Shown here piece after piece: positions 45,565 through 53,267 of a stretch of 64,000 nt of DNA (the first letter of the stretch is position 1; each line of letters starts with the position of its first letter). The translations under genes were made by a program, and so were the position numbers. The DNA comes from JABSOG01 sp047617105 (lineage in GTDB: Bacteria; Pseudomonadota; Gammaproteobacteria; Enterobacterales; Alteromonadaceae), in NCBI GenBank assembly GCA_047617105.1, contig JBLGCB010000003.1, positions 1-64,000 on the forward strand, read 5' to 3'. A model generated the notes under the pieces. That model did no database searches, was not told the DNA's origin, and saw nothing but the letters and a program-made list of their open reading frames with translations.

Positions 45565-46587
45565 TTACAACGCAAACACCCGCAGGTATTCGGCATACAC
45601 CGCATCATTATTGGCGCTGGTGGCCACATCAATCAACGCACCATGGCTGCCATCAATCAGCGGCACTGGTGGCAAAATAATCTCTGCGCCTAATTCATCT
45701 AACTCAGCGGGTAGCGGCGGTTCATGTTGCAGTATGACATGATAAGGTTCAGTGGTCAGCACTGATGGATTGGCCAGTGCACAGGCCGCCAGTGGATCCC
45801 ACATTGACAACACAGTACCTGCACCATCACTGGTATTGGGATAATTGAACACCTGGGCAACAAAATCTGCTTGCCCGGTATTAAGCTGATTCATCTGGCT
45901 AATAAAGCTTGAACTCAACGGCGGTACTGGGGTGGCGTTAAGGCCAATAAAGGTCACAGGTACGCCAAAGTTAAATACCAATTCAGCGCCTGGTGGGTCG
46001 ATAAAAATATTCCAGCCAGCGACTTTGCTCGCACCAATCAATGAAGGAATAATCTCAGTGCCACCAGAGGTGACGTACTGGGGGGTTAAGTTGCCGCCCA
46101 TCATCACAATCCTATCGAGTTTGGCCCTAATCGCCGTGTCTAATGCCGGGTGGGTTTTGGCGCTGTTAAACAAAGTACCCAGGTTTGTCGCACCACCGAT
46201 GGACAATACGCTAACCGGCCCCGCTGAATTTAAAAAGAAATCGGTTAACCAGGGTTGGGCATTTTGAATATTAAAAAATGAACTGGCTTCGGGGAAGTCA
46301 ATATTATAAACACAAGGGGGGACATCGAGCAAGGCAGCAATGAAGGGATCACCGCTGGTTAAAGGCGCTGTCGGACCTTTTAAAATGGGCAGTTGCCAGC
46401 GATCTGGATTAAACATGGTAATAATGTTTGATACACAAGTGACACCATGGTTTAAGTGCTTGGTGCCGCAACCCGTGAGGCAAATGGCGACCACTTCGAT
46501 ATCAGGATTTTGCAGCAGATAACCGATTGACATGTAATCATCAAAACCGCCATCACTGTCAATGATGACTTTTTTTGCTGTGCTCAT
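45565..46587 (-). CDS. inosine/uridine-preferring nucleoside hydrolase family protein
   Basis: 340 residues. The calcium-binding N-terminal motif is DSDGGFDD (usual DTDPGxDD), further family marks are SIGGATNLG, IVMMGGN, and MWDPLAACAL near the C-terminus. These enzymes hydrolyse N-ribosides to base and ribose. The variant first motif and an unusual proline-rich loop (NATPVPPLSSS) make the exact substrate uncertain. There is no signal peptide. AGGGACC lies before the ATG. Confidence 0.88.
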   Translation of the reverse strand: MSTAKKVIIDSDGGFDDYMSIGYLLQNPDIEVVAICLTGCGTKHLNHGVTCVSNIITMFNPDRWQLPILKGPTAPLTSGDPFIAALLDVPPCVYNIDFPEASSFFNIQNAQPWLTDFFLNSAGPVSVLSIGGATNLGTLFNSAKTHPALDTAIRAKLDRIVMMGGNLTPQYVTSGGTEIIPSLIGASKVAGWNIFIDPPGAELVFNFGVPVTFIGLNATPVPPLSSSFISQMNQLNTGQADFVAQVFNYPNTSDGAGTVLSMWDPLAACALANPSVLTTEPYHVILQHEPPLPAELDELGAEIILPPVPLIDGSHGALIDVATSANNDAVYAEYLRVFAL

Positions 46588-46845
46588 AGTGGCTGGTCCC
46601 TGTTGTCATGGATAAACTAGAAAGTGTTTATTCCACCATAAACACTCTGGTTTTAAACACCAGTGACAATGGGCTTTAGATACACGGTTGCGGTATTTAG
46701 TTAATAATTACGGCTTTGACCATTCAAAATGCTTTTTTTCTTCCTCTGCGTTGCCTCTGTAACGACAGCCCGGTGCGCCCTCGGTGACTCTGTGGTAGTC
46801 GCAATGAACGAAGCCATTTGTTACCCAGTTTAATCGGTGTCATAA
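46588..46845. other. 258-bp intergenic region between two minus-strand genes
   Basis: It contains an 8-bp inverted repeat AGTGTTTA/TAAACACT (46623-46646) just upstream of the nucleoside hydrolase gene, a possible operator. Near 46740-46800 there is a CTCTGCGTTGCCTCTG...GGTGACTCTGTGG stretch that resembles dispersed repeats of marine gammaproteobacteria. No gene is seen. Confidence 0.4.
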
Positions 46846-47184
46846 TTACTTGGTGGCATAAGCAATCAACTCTTCAGCTACCTTTTGCTTAATGGTGATC
46901 TTGTCATCTTCGCTGATTCCATAACGTTCGGCCAATGAGGCCAGTTCAACATCGTTGAGATTAAAGGTCAGGCGCTGACGGGTTTTCTTCGATTTGACTT
47001 CAAGCCCGAGAATATGACGGATCATATCCGAGGGGGTGAAGTCATTGTCGATGGCTTTCTTTTTGATTTGTTTTTGCACCTGAGCACTTAAATCAAAGGC
47101 CAACTGAGTGGCCCGAATGGCAGGTTGTTGCTTCTGCCATTTGTCTTTATTTTTGTCGATTTTGTTAGCTTTGTTATCAGCCAC
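46846..47184 (-). CDS. small protein of unknown function, last gene of the yjf-like unit
   Basis: 112 residues from a GTG start at 47184, chosen because GGGGAG lies eight bases upstream and the stop of the previous gene is only four bases away; a longer frame overlaps that gene. It is lysine-rich at the N-terminus (NKANKIDKNKDKW) with predicted helices (AFDLSAQVQKQIKKKAI, TPSDMIRHILGL). The helical layout hints at a ribbon-helix-helix or coiled protein, but no family is recognised. Tight coupling suggests a role with the DUF2491 and PspA proteins. Confidence 0.7.
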   Translation of the reverse strand: MADNKANKIDKNKDKWQKQQPAIRATQLAFDLSAQVQKQIKKKAIDNDFTPSDMIRHILGLEVKSKKTRQRLTFNLNDVELASLAERYGISEDDKITIKQKVAEELIAYATK

Positions 47185-47188
47185 GGCG

Positions 47189-47824
47189 TTAACTCCCGGG
47201 GAAAAGGTCAACAATATCGCTCAATGGCCGAGAAACGGTCAGTGATACATCGGTTTCACCGTCATCCCAAATCTCAATATTCACCGCAAAATCATCATCA
47301 GAGTCAGCCAAGCTGATGCATTCTACTGGCTCGCCACCATCTTCAGCATGTTTAGGAATGGTCTCATTCCGGTAATCTTTTTCGTAGAAATATCCAGTGT
47401 TAGGTGCTGATTTTTGGGTGTAAGTGTCGGTGCTCCAACGCTCCAGTCCTTTCACTTCATTGAGACGTTTAATGGTGACCAAATCTTCAACATCAAAAAT
47501 TTCAGCAAATTGATCGAGGCCAAACAAATCTTCGACCGTTTGACGAGGCACCTTGATACTGAAATTGGCCCACTCTTCACCATCATCATTTTCGACCACC
47601 AAAAAAATCGACTTATTACTGTCGCCCTTAAGCAGCAGCTCAAATTCATTGTCGTATTGATATTGGTAGGTATTGATGGCGTCCACGCGCAGGGTTTGGC
47701 CTTTTAATTCTGGCGGCAGGGCAAATGAATCGATGAGTTGGATCATATCGCCAACGTTGAGTTGGCTGGGGTGAGTTAAATGACGAACCGGTGCGGTTTT
47801 TTTCTTGAAGAATTTACTGAACAT
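47189..47824 (-). CDS. yjfK: YjfK-like DUF2491 family protein
   Basis: 211 residues, acidic and soluble, with no signal peptide. Begins MFSKFFKKKTAPVRHLT; contains FLVVENDDGEEWANFS and SLADSDDDFAVNIEIWDD. The order DUF2170-PspA-DUF2491 matches the E. coli yjfI-yjfJ-yjfK operon, which is the main reason for the name. Function unknown; presumed to work with the PspA-like protein on the envelope. Confidence 0.75.
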   Translation of the reverse strand: MFSKFFKKKTAPVRHLTHPSQLNVGDMIQLIDSFALPPELKGQTLRVDAINTYQYQYDNEFELLLKGDSNKSIFLVVENDDGEEWANFSIKVPRQTVEDLFGLDQFAEIFDVEDLVTIKRLNEVKGLERWSTDTYTQKSAPNTGYFYEKDYRNETIPKHAEDGGEPVECISLADSDDDFAVNIEIWDDGETDVSLTVSRPLSDIVDLFPGS

Positions 47825-47865
47825 GCGACTTAACCTTAAAATAACAACTGTGACCCAAAGATAAA

Positions 47866-47883
47866 AGCACTCCGAAGAGTGCT
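47866..47883 (-). terminator. UUCG-loop terminator or attenuator
   Basis: On the minus strand the sequence reads AGCACTC-TTCG-GAGTGCT followed by TTTATCTTT: a 7-bp stem with a stable UUCG tetraloop and a T tract. It lies between the pspA-like gene and yjfK, so it would lower expression of the two downstream genes. Confidence 0.7.
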
Positions 47884-47913
47884 ATTTTATTTGCAGAGCG
47901 ATTAAACCCAGAA

Positions 47914-48606
47914 TTAAGAAGACTGTTTGGCTTTAAGTCGCGCCAGAATGTCGCTGCCCTGAGATTTGGTTTCGCCAATCCCAGCTTCTGCCATACGCGC
48001 TTTTAAATCTGAGCCATTGTCTTCGCCATCTAACTGATTGGCGGCGGCAAGTTGGTCATTACGATCAGCCTGACGTTGCTTAATGCGCTCAAGTGACGCT
48101 TTGGCTGATGACATTGACGAATTGTTGGTGGCCAAGGTGGTGTTCACTGCCATGGTGGCTTTTTGAACACTATCAGTGGTCTTTACCATAGACAGCTGAC
48201 GTTGGTTTTCTTTAATCGTCTTCTCGGCGCTTTTCACCTGGGCTTTGAGCGCCGCAACGCTTGAAGTATAGGTCGCCAGCACTTCGTCATGCTCGGCTTT
48301 GTCATTTTCGAACTGGGCAATTTTTTCAGCAATTTCTAATGCCAGGGCTTCGTCGCCTTTTTCCAGCGCTTGTCCGGCAAATTGCTCGTGCTCGCCAATG
48401 CTGTCATTCAAAGCTGAGACTTTACGTTTAGTCTGCATTTCTTTGGCCATGACTTCGGTCAAACTATGCTTGGCCGAGCTTAAGGCTTTTTGAGCATCGG
48501 CAATCTCTTGTTCAAAAATACGGATGCCGTTTGCATCAACAATTGACTCACCCGCTTCACGGGCACCGCCTCGAATGGCTGTAAATATCTTACTTAAAAT
48601 ACTCAT
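47914..48606 (-). CDS. yjfJ: PspA/IM30 family protein (YjfJ-like)
   Basis: 230 residues, almost wholly helical coiled coil. Begins MSILSKIFTAIRGGAREAGESIVDANGIRIFEQEI, the pattern of PspA proteins, with heptad-rich stretches to about residue 180 and a C-terminal tail SDILARLKAKQ. PspA-family proteins polymerise on the inner face of the cytoplasmic membrane and stabilise it under stress. It sits second in the yjf-like unit. Confidence 0.88.
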   Translation of the reverse strand: MSILSKIFTAIRGGAREAGESIVDANGIRIFEQEIADAQKALSSAKHSLTEVMAKEMQTKRKVSALNDSIGEHEQFAGQALEKGDEALALEIAEKIAQFENDKAEHDEVLATYTSSVAALKAQVKSAEKTIKENQRQLSMVKTTDSVQKATMAVNTTLATNNSSMSSAKASLERIKQRQADRNDQLAAANQLDGEDNGSDLKARMAEAGIGETKSQGSDILARLKAKQSS

Positions 48607-48680
48607 AATGTTACCTCGTTTATTAAAATCAATTTTTTACTTTACGGCAATTCTTATTGCAGCAAGTTTATCGCTATGTT

Positions 48681-49085
48681 CTATCTTAAGAAGTCTTCAA
48701 TGGCTTCTAAAGCGTCAATCGCATTGTCTGCTAGGGTGACCAACTCATGGGCAATGTCGTCAAACGATGAGTTGACTGACAATGCACCGAAAATAGAATA
48801 TTTAGAGTCTATAATAGAAAAAGCGCTCAACGGCATTGGCACGTTTAACTGTAACAATGTCTCGTTTAATTCTGCATTAACACCGTCTTTTAATTCGCTT
48901 TTGTCAAACAGGTAACTGATACACAACATTTGTTCTTCAGTGATAGTGACAAAAATTGGCATCTCGTCAAAACCTTCAACGACTACCTGTAAAACGTCTT
49001 GCTCGCCTGCGATTAGAAATGATTCGAATCCCATACCTTCACGTTGATGGTCGGCCAGCTTAATTGATAATTCTTGTAAATCCAT
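48681..49085 (-). CDS. yjfI: YjfI-like DUF2170 family protein
   Basis: 134 residues. The start at 49085 is preferred to 49127: AAGGTGAG lies close upstream, and the longer start would lie within an operator palindrome. Sequence FESFLIAGEQDVLQVVVEGFDEMPIFVTITEEQMLC and the ending FDDIAHELVTLADNAIDALEAIEDFL fit DUF2170. First gene of the unit with pspA-like and yjfK-like genes. It may act as an adaptor or regulator; function unproven. Confidence 0.78.
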   Translation of the reverse strand: MDLQELSIKLADHQREGMGFESFLIAGEQDVLQVVVEGFDEMPIFVTITEEQMLCISYLFDKSELKDGVNAELNETLLQLNVPMPLSAFSIIDSKYSIFGALSVNSSFDDIAHELVTLADNAIDALEAIEDFLR

Positions 49086-49121
49086 GTTTCTCACCTTGTT
49101 ATGCACATCTGTGCTTGTCAA

Positions 49122-49171
49122 TGACATATTATGTCATGGCTTAAGATTACACCAGTGACATATTATGTCAA
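49122..49171 (-). promoter_or_regulatory. yjf promoter with two identical 15-bp palindromic operators
   Basis: TGACATATTATGTCA occurs twice, at 49122-49136 and 49156-49170, centres 34 bp apart. On the minus strand TTGACA (49171-49166) lies in the upstream copy. A 16-base spacer leads to TAATCT (49149-49144), and the downstream copy begins at about the predicted start of transcription. This arrangement fits a repressor that binds both sites and blocks RNA polymerase. The regulator is not identifiable from the sequence. Confidence 0.7.
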
Positions 49172-49208
49172 GCGTTAAAATCGCATTTTATGATGCGTGA
49201 TAATTGCT

Positions 49209-50933
49209 TTAGTTTTTAAAGTACAGCCCTTCATCTTTTTTCCATGCTTGATAATGGTAGTTATAAAGGACCAGTGAACCCAAAGTATTGGTTTGTATCT
49301 CATTGATATTACGGTAAAAATTATTTGGTAGGGCAAATGCGCCAATCATTAACGGCCGGGTTATCCAGTCATCTTCAAGGGGCAGTTGGGCCAACGAATT
49401 AATTCGGTGTAATGCCCCCTGCCCGGTTTTGGTCGCGATTGTCCAGCCCCATTCGCCAAAAGAAGGCACGTTCTGGCGGTATTGTTCCACGCTGGAAAAG
49501 CCTGCGGCATTGACGGTTTTACCGATGGATTGAAAGGCTTTTTTGGCATGAAACGGCGATGTAGACTGCACCACCATCACCCCGTCACCTTGTAAAACTT
49601 GTGCCACCCGGCGGTAAAAATAATCGCTGTAGAGTTTGTTTAAATCAGGATGACTGGGGTCGGGTAAATCGATAATGATGGTGTCGTATTTGAAGCCTTG
49701 GCGAATCAATTGGCTGATTTCGATAAAGGCATCGCCGAATATCACTTCGACTCTGGGGTCGCTAAAGGCGTTTTGATTAAGCTGGAGCATTTGCTGATTG
49801 ACCCGTTTAGCCACTGGATTGGTTGAGTCTGCACCAGCTTTGCTGAAGAGCGCCACCAAATCAGGATCTAAATCAATCAAGGTGACGTGTTCAGGCTGCC
49901 ATTTGAGCACATCGCGCAACGCCAGACCATCACCTCCGCCAATCAGTAGAATGTTATCATGCCGCACTGAGGCTGCCATGGCTGGATACACCAGCATTGA
50001 ATGATAGATATGTTCATCGGCCCCCGAGAATTGCAAACGGCCATTGAGATATAAATCAATAATTGGCGCTTGATCCACCGAGGTATAACGCTCAGTGACG
50101 GCGATATGTTGATAGTTGCTCTGGGCACTGTAAATGACCTGATCTTTATATAATACATTGGTGAATTGTTGCATCCACTGTTGGCCATATTGCGCTAACA
50201 CCAGCAAAATACCGAGTAAAATCAGGTGAAACACCAGTAAAACTCGCCGTCCTTGCACTTTATCAAAATAACGCCATAAAAAGATAAGACCCGCCAATAC
50301 GTTGAGTAAAGCGGTTAATACGGCGGCCTGAGTGATCTCCATAGACAACATAAAGGTCACCCAGATAGCGGCACCGACGCCTGCGCCGATGTAATCAGCG
50401 CCATAAATGGTGCCAGTATTGTTTTCGAGCACGGTGTCATAGATTTGCAGTCGTACCTTGGCAATCAGTGGAATTTCCATACCAATCAAAAAACCGAGCA
50501 AAAAACCGGCAAAATAGGGAGTATAAGTGGCGTACTCTTGCAAACTCAACAGCAACTCACCATCGAGTACCGTGCCTGGCGGCAAGTTGAATATTTCGGT
50601 GAGTAGCTTGGGCAATGAACCCGTTAAGGCTATCAGGCCGGCAATCATCAGCACCGCAGACATGCCGACCAGCGCGACAATGGCTTCGAGCCAAGCAAAG
50701 GCAGTAAATGGTTGTTTACACCAGCGGGCGGCAAAAGCACCCAAGCCCATAGAAACAATCATAATACCAATCATGGCATAAATGGCAGTTTCTACCGCAC
50801 CGAGCACCCGTCCGGCGTAATGGGATAATAAGTATTCGTAAATCAGGCCACAACCCGCCAAAACAGCCATGATGCCAATCAAAATAACATCATGGGCTAT
50901 CAACTGCTTTTTAGTGGGCATTACGTGTGCCAT
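49209..50933 (-). CDS. membrane-anchored spermidine synthase-like protein
   Basis: 574 residues: seven or so hydrophobic segments in residues 15-240, then a polyamine aminopropyltransferase-like domain with the SAM-binding GGGDGLALRD, IDLDPDL and IIDLPDPSHPDLNKLYS. Long fusions like this are known in bacteria beside PspA-like, DUF350 and ATP-grasp genes. It may use decarboxylated SAM to make polyamines near the membrane or modify something else. It is 25 bases downstream of the DUF350 gene. A weak hairpin (CGCAT...ATGCG, 49181-49196) follows the stop. Confidence 0.88.
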   Translation of the reverse strand: MAHVMPTKKQLIAHDVILIGIMAVLAGCGLIYEYLLSHYAGRVLGAVETAIYAMIGIMIVSMGLGAFAARWCKQPFTAFAWLEAIVALVGMSAVLMIAGLIALTGSLPKLLTEIFNLPPGTVLDGELLLSLQEYATYTPYFAGFLLGFLIGMEIPLIAKVRLQIYDTVLENNTGTIYGADYIGAGVGAAIWVTFMLSMEITQAAVLTALLNVLAGLIFLWRYFDKVQGRRVLLVFHLILLGILLVLAQYGQQWMQQFTNVLYKDQVIYSAQSNYQHIAVTERYTSVDQAPIIDLYLNGRLQFSGADEHIYHSMLVYPAMAASVRHDNILLIGGGDGLALRDVLKWQPEHVTLIDLDPDLVALFSKAGADSTNPVAKRVNQQMLQLNQNAFSDPRVEVIFGDAFIEISQLIRQGFKYDTIIIDLPDPSHPDLNKLYSDYFYRRVAQVLQGDGVMVVQSTSPFHAKKAFQSIGKTVNAAGFSSVEQYRQNVPSFGEWGWTIATKTGQGALHRINSLAQLPLEDDWITRPLMIGAFALPNNFYRNINEIQTNTLGSLVLYNYHYQAWKKDEGLYFKN

Positions 50934-50958
50934 AGTGCGAGGTTAATAACAGGGTTAA

Positions 50959-51858
50959 TCAGGCAAGCAAAGTCGCTAAGGTCAGGCCGATGGCCAGTGC
51001 CACGGCGGTTTCAATCGCCGCAACGCCAACATTCTGTTGGTTGTCGACTTCGTCTGAACTATCGACACCCGGCAAAATCAATTTCATCGCTAGGGCCTTA
51101 ATCAAGCCAAACGCAACACTTAAGACGATGGCCATAACGGCCCACATCAACACTGCCACCCACACATTGTCGGCATTGTAAGGCACCAAACCAGAAGCCG
51201 CCGTAATGGCCAGCGCGGTGCCAGTTAAATAACCACTGTAACGTAAAGCCAGTGCACAGTTTCCATCTTCAAGGGCCTGTTGCATACAGCTATTGTCGCC
51301 ACTGGCTTTGACTTTGAATAATTTAACCCGATATTTTGATGCCAGCATCAGCACTATTTGTGATACCACAAAAGCGGCGATAATCACCGGTATTGCTAAA
51401 AAGCCTTCGGTTTCGACCCATAACATCGCTGCCCGGATCACAATACCCACAGCAATGGCATTACCGACATCAACGATAGCCGCCGCGAGATTACCTTTGG
51501 CGATTTCATCGTGCAATGATATTTGTGACAAGACCAACTTATCCTGAATCCAACGACCCAAGGTGATCAACACCAAACCAACAATGCCGAATACGGCCAT
51601 ATTGGTGGCTTCGCTAAGCAATGAATGACTAAACTCGCCCTGACTAGCGCCACTGAGCACAAACGCCAAGGCAGCAATACCACCAGCAAACGAGACCCCA
51701 AAGGCAAAATTGTCTTTGCTGGCAATTTCATCGGTGGCTTTAACATTCGACACCAAACCTTTGACCAAGCGAAGGCTAATAAACAGAGCGAAAATAATGG
51801 CAAAATCGATGGCCAACGCCTGTAAGTTCCATAAGTTAATGTGATTAAGTTCGATCAT
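50959..51858 (-). CDS. DUF350 family membrane protein (YjfL-like, duplicated)
   Basis: 299 residues with about eight membrane segments in two repeats. Each repeat has small-residue helices typical of DUF350 (FGVSFAGGIAALAFVLSG; LTGTALAITAASGLV). GGGAAG-like site GGGAAG nine bases before the ATG. Located between the lipoprotein and spermidine synthase-like genes in the same direction. Inner-membrane protein of unknown function. Confidence 0.8.
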   Translation of the reverse strand: MIELNHINLWNLQALAIDFAIIFALFISLRLVKGLVSNVKATDEIASKDNFAFGVSFAGGIAALAFVLSGASQGEFSHSLLSEATNMAVFGIVGLVLITLGRWIQDKLVLSQISLHDEIAKGNLAAAIVDVGNAIAVGIVIRAAMLWVETEGFLAIPVIIAAFVVSQIVLMLASKYRVKLFKVKASGDNSCMQQALEDGNCALALRYSGYLTGTALAITAASGLVPYNADNVWVAVLMWAVMAIVLSVAFGLIKALAMKLILPGVDSSDEVDNQQNVGVAAIETAVALAIGLTLATLLA

Positions 51859-51929
51859 TGTTATTCTTCCCGATGTTTGTGTTTGCCGGAGCCGTTTTAT
51901 GCTTTTTCTGATATTGCATTGGGGTTAAA

Positions 51930-52901
51930 TTATTTTCCACGACTGCTACCACGCGATGTTCTTGATGAACCACTACGGACATTACCGCTTGAATAGCTCG
52001 ATTTGCTGCCAGAACCAGAGCTACGTTTACTGTAGGCACTTTTAGTGGGCGTATTACTGGCGCGACTTAAAGAGGATGAACCGGTCTTGCGTTTGGCGTA
52101 AGGGCTGCTAAATTGTTTGCCCTTACTGGCAAAAGATTTTTTGGTTTTTTGGTAGAGTTTTTGCTGTTTATTGCGCTGTTTTGGGCTACTGTAATGGCTG
52201 CGACCATAATCGCTATGATAGCTATAACCACGGTTGCGGCTCCAACCACCGTAACTGGGTCGGTTATAACCCATCACATTGCTAAACATCGAATACATGC
52301 CATACCATGCCCAAAAACTGGTGCCACTGGAACTTGACTGCCAGTTTCCGTAATTAGGATTTCCCACCATCTGACTGCCAGGTGACTGACTCGCTTTACC
52401 GTTAGCAGCGATTTCTGCTTCACGGCTCATGGCGTTGACTCTGGCGAGTGTGCCGCCGGAAAGGTCGGCCAATACATTTACCGGGTCTGACAATGCATCA
52501 TTAAACAGACTGACTTTGGCGGCTTCAGCGATGGAGGAAAGTTCATCTAATCGTTCGTAAGAGCTAGCAAAAGCGGTTGCATTGTTACTGGCTTGGTCAA
52601 GTCGTTTGCTGAGGTTGGTATAAAGGGCACCTTTGGTGGTTGCATCGGAACCAACTTGTTCAGCCAGTTGTGCCATTTCAGGTTTTTGTTGCGCCAGCAT
52701 TTCACTGTATTGCTTCAAAATCAGCGCATTTCGGATTTTGCCGTCGTTCAGGGCCGTTTCGAGCTTTGTGACGCTAGCGGTAGTCGAGGCGATTTGTTTA
52801 TCGACGGTTTTTTTCAGTTGTTCTTCTTGAGAAGAGCAGCCACAGAGCAACAGCCCCGTCAGTAACAATAGCGTGATGTGCGAAAACCATCGTTTCAGCA
52901 T
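51930..52901 (-). CDS. lipoprotein with Ser/Arg/Gly-rich C-terminus
   Basis: 323 residues from ATG at 52901 (GGAG eight bases upstream). Signal peptide LLLLTGLLLCGC with lipobox cysteine at about residue 22, then a helical domain (KKTVDKQIASTTASVTKLETAL) to about residue 150. A central aromatic stretch (FWAWYGMYSMFSNVMGYNRP) precedes a low-complexity tail rich in Ser, Gly, Arg, Lys and Tyr. First gene of the envelope block, divergent from the TonB receptor. Function unknown; the basic tail might bind peptidoglycan or LPS (guess). Confidence 0.8.
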   Translation of the reverse strand: MLKRWFSHITLLLLTGLLLCGCSSQEEQLKKTVDKQIASTTASVTKLETALNDGKIRNALILKQYSEMLAQQKPEMAQLAEQVGSDATTKGALYTNLSKRLDQASNNATAFASSYERLDELSSIAEAAKVSLFNDALSDPVNVLADLSGGTLARVNAMSREAEIAANGKASQSPGSQMVGNPNYGNWQSSSSGTSFWAWYGMYSMFSNVMGYNRPSYGGWSRNRGYSYHSDYGRSHYSSPKQRNKQQKLYQKTKKSFASKGKQFSSPYAKRKTGSSSLSRASNTPTKSAYSKRSSGSGSKSSYSSGNVRSGSSRTSRGSSRGK

Positions 52902-53267
52902 TGAATAATCTCCATAGTGTCTCTCCTGGTGCGTTTTTCTTGGCTTTCCTAGTCTTGCAGCATACGATGGCAAAAAGCTTTTGTAAATTCAAGCATTAAA
53001 TACCTTATTGGCCAAAGAGATTGTAAAAATTGATGATAAAAGCATTTATGCCCTGGATGTAATCTGGGTTTTTGGCATTCTAATCTGTTAAAATAGGCGT
53101 TTACAGTCGATTAAGCCGACTTTACCGCACAATTGAAACCTTTTGACGCAAATCAGATAGTATATAATCACTTGCGTGGTATTAGTTTACGCTAAAATAT
53201 GAAGATACAGTTTCAATGGCACATTTCATCAAGAACCAACACTTTGAGATGAAAACACCAATTGATT
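52902..53267. other. 366-bp divergent intergenic region
   Basis: It separates the minus-strand lipoprotein from the plus-strand TonB receptor and must hold both promoters. Seen: a short inverted repeat AGTCG...CGACT (about 53105-53121), and TTGACG at about 53144 with TATAAT 14 bases later, an imperfect spacing for sigma70. No Fur-box-like sequence is recognised with confidence. Confidence 0.4.
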
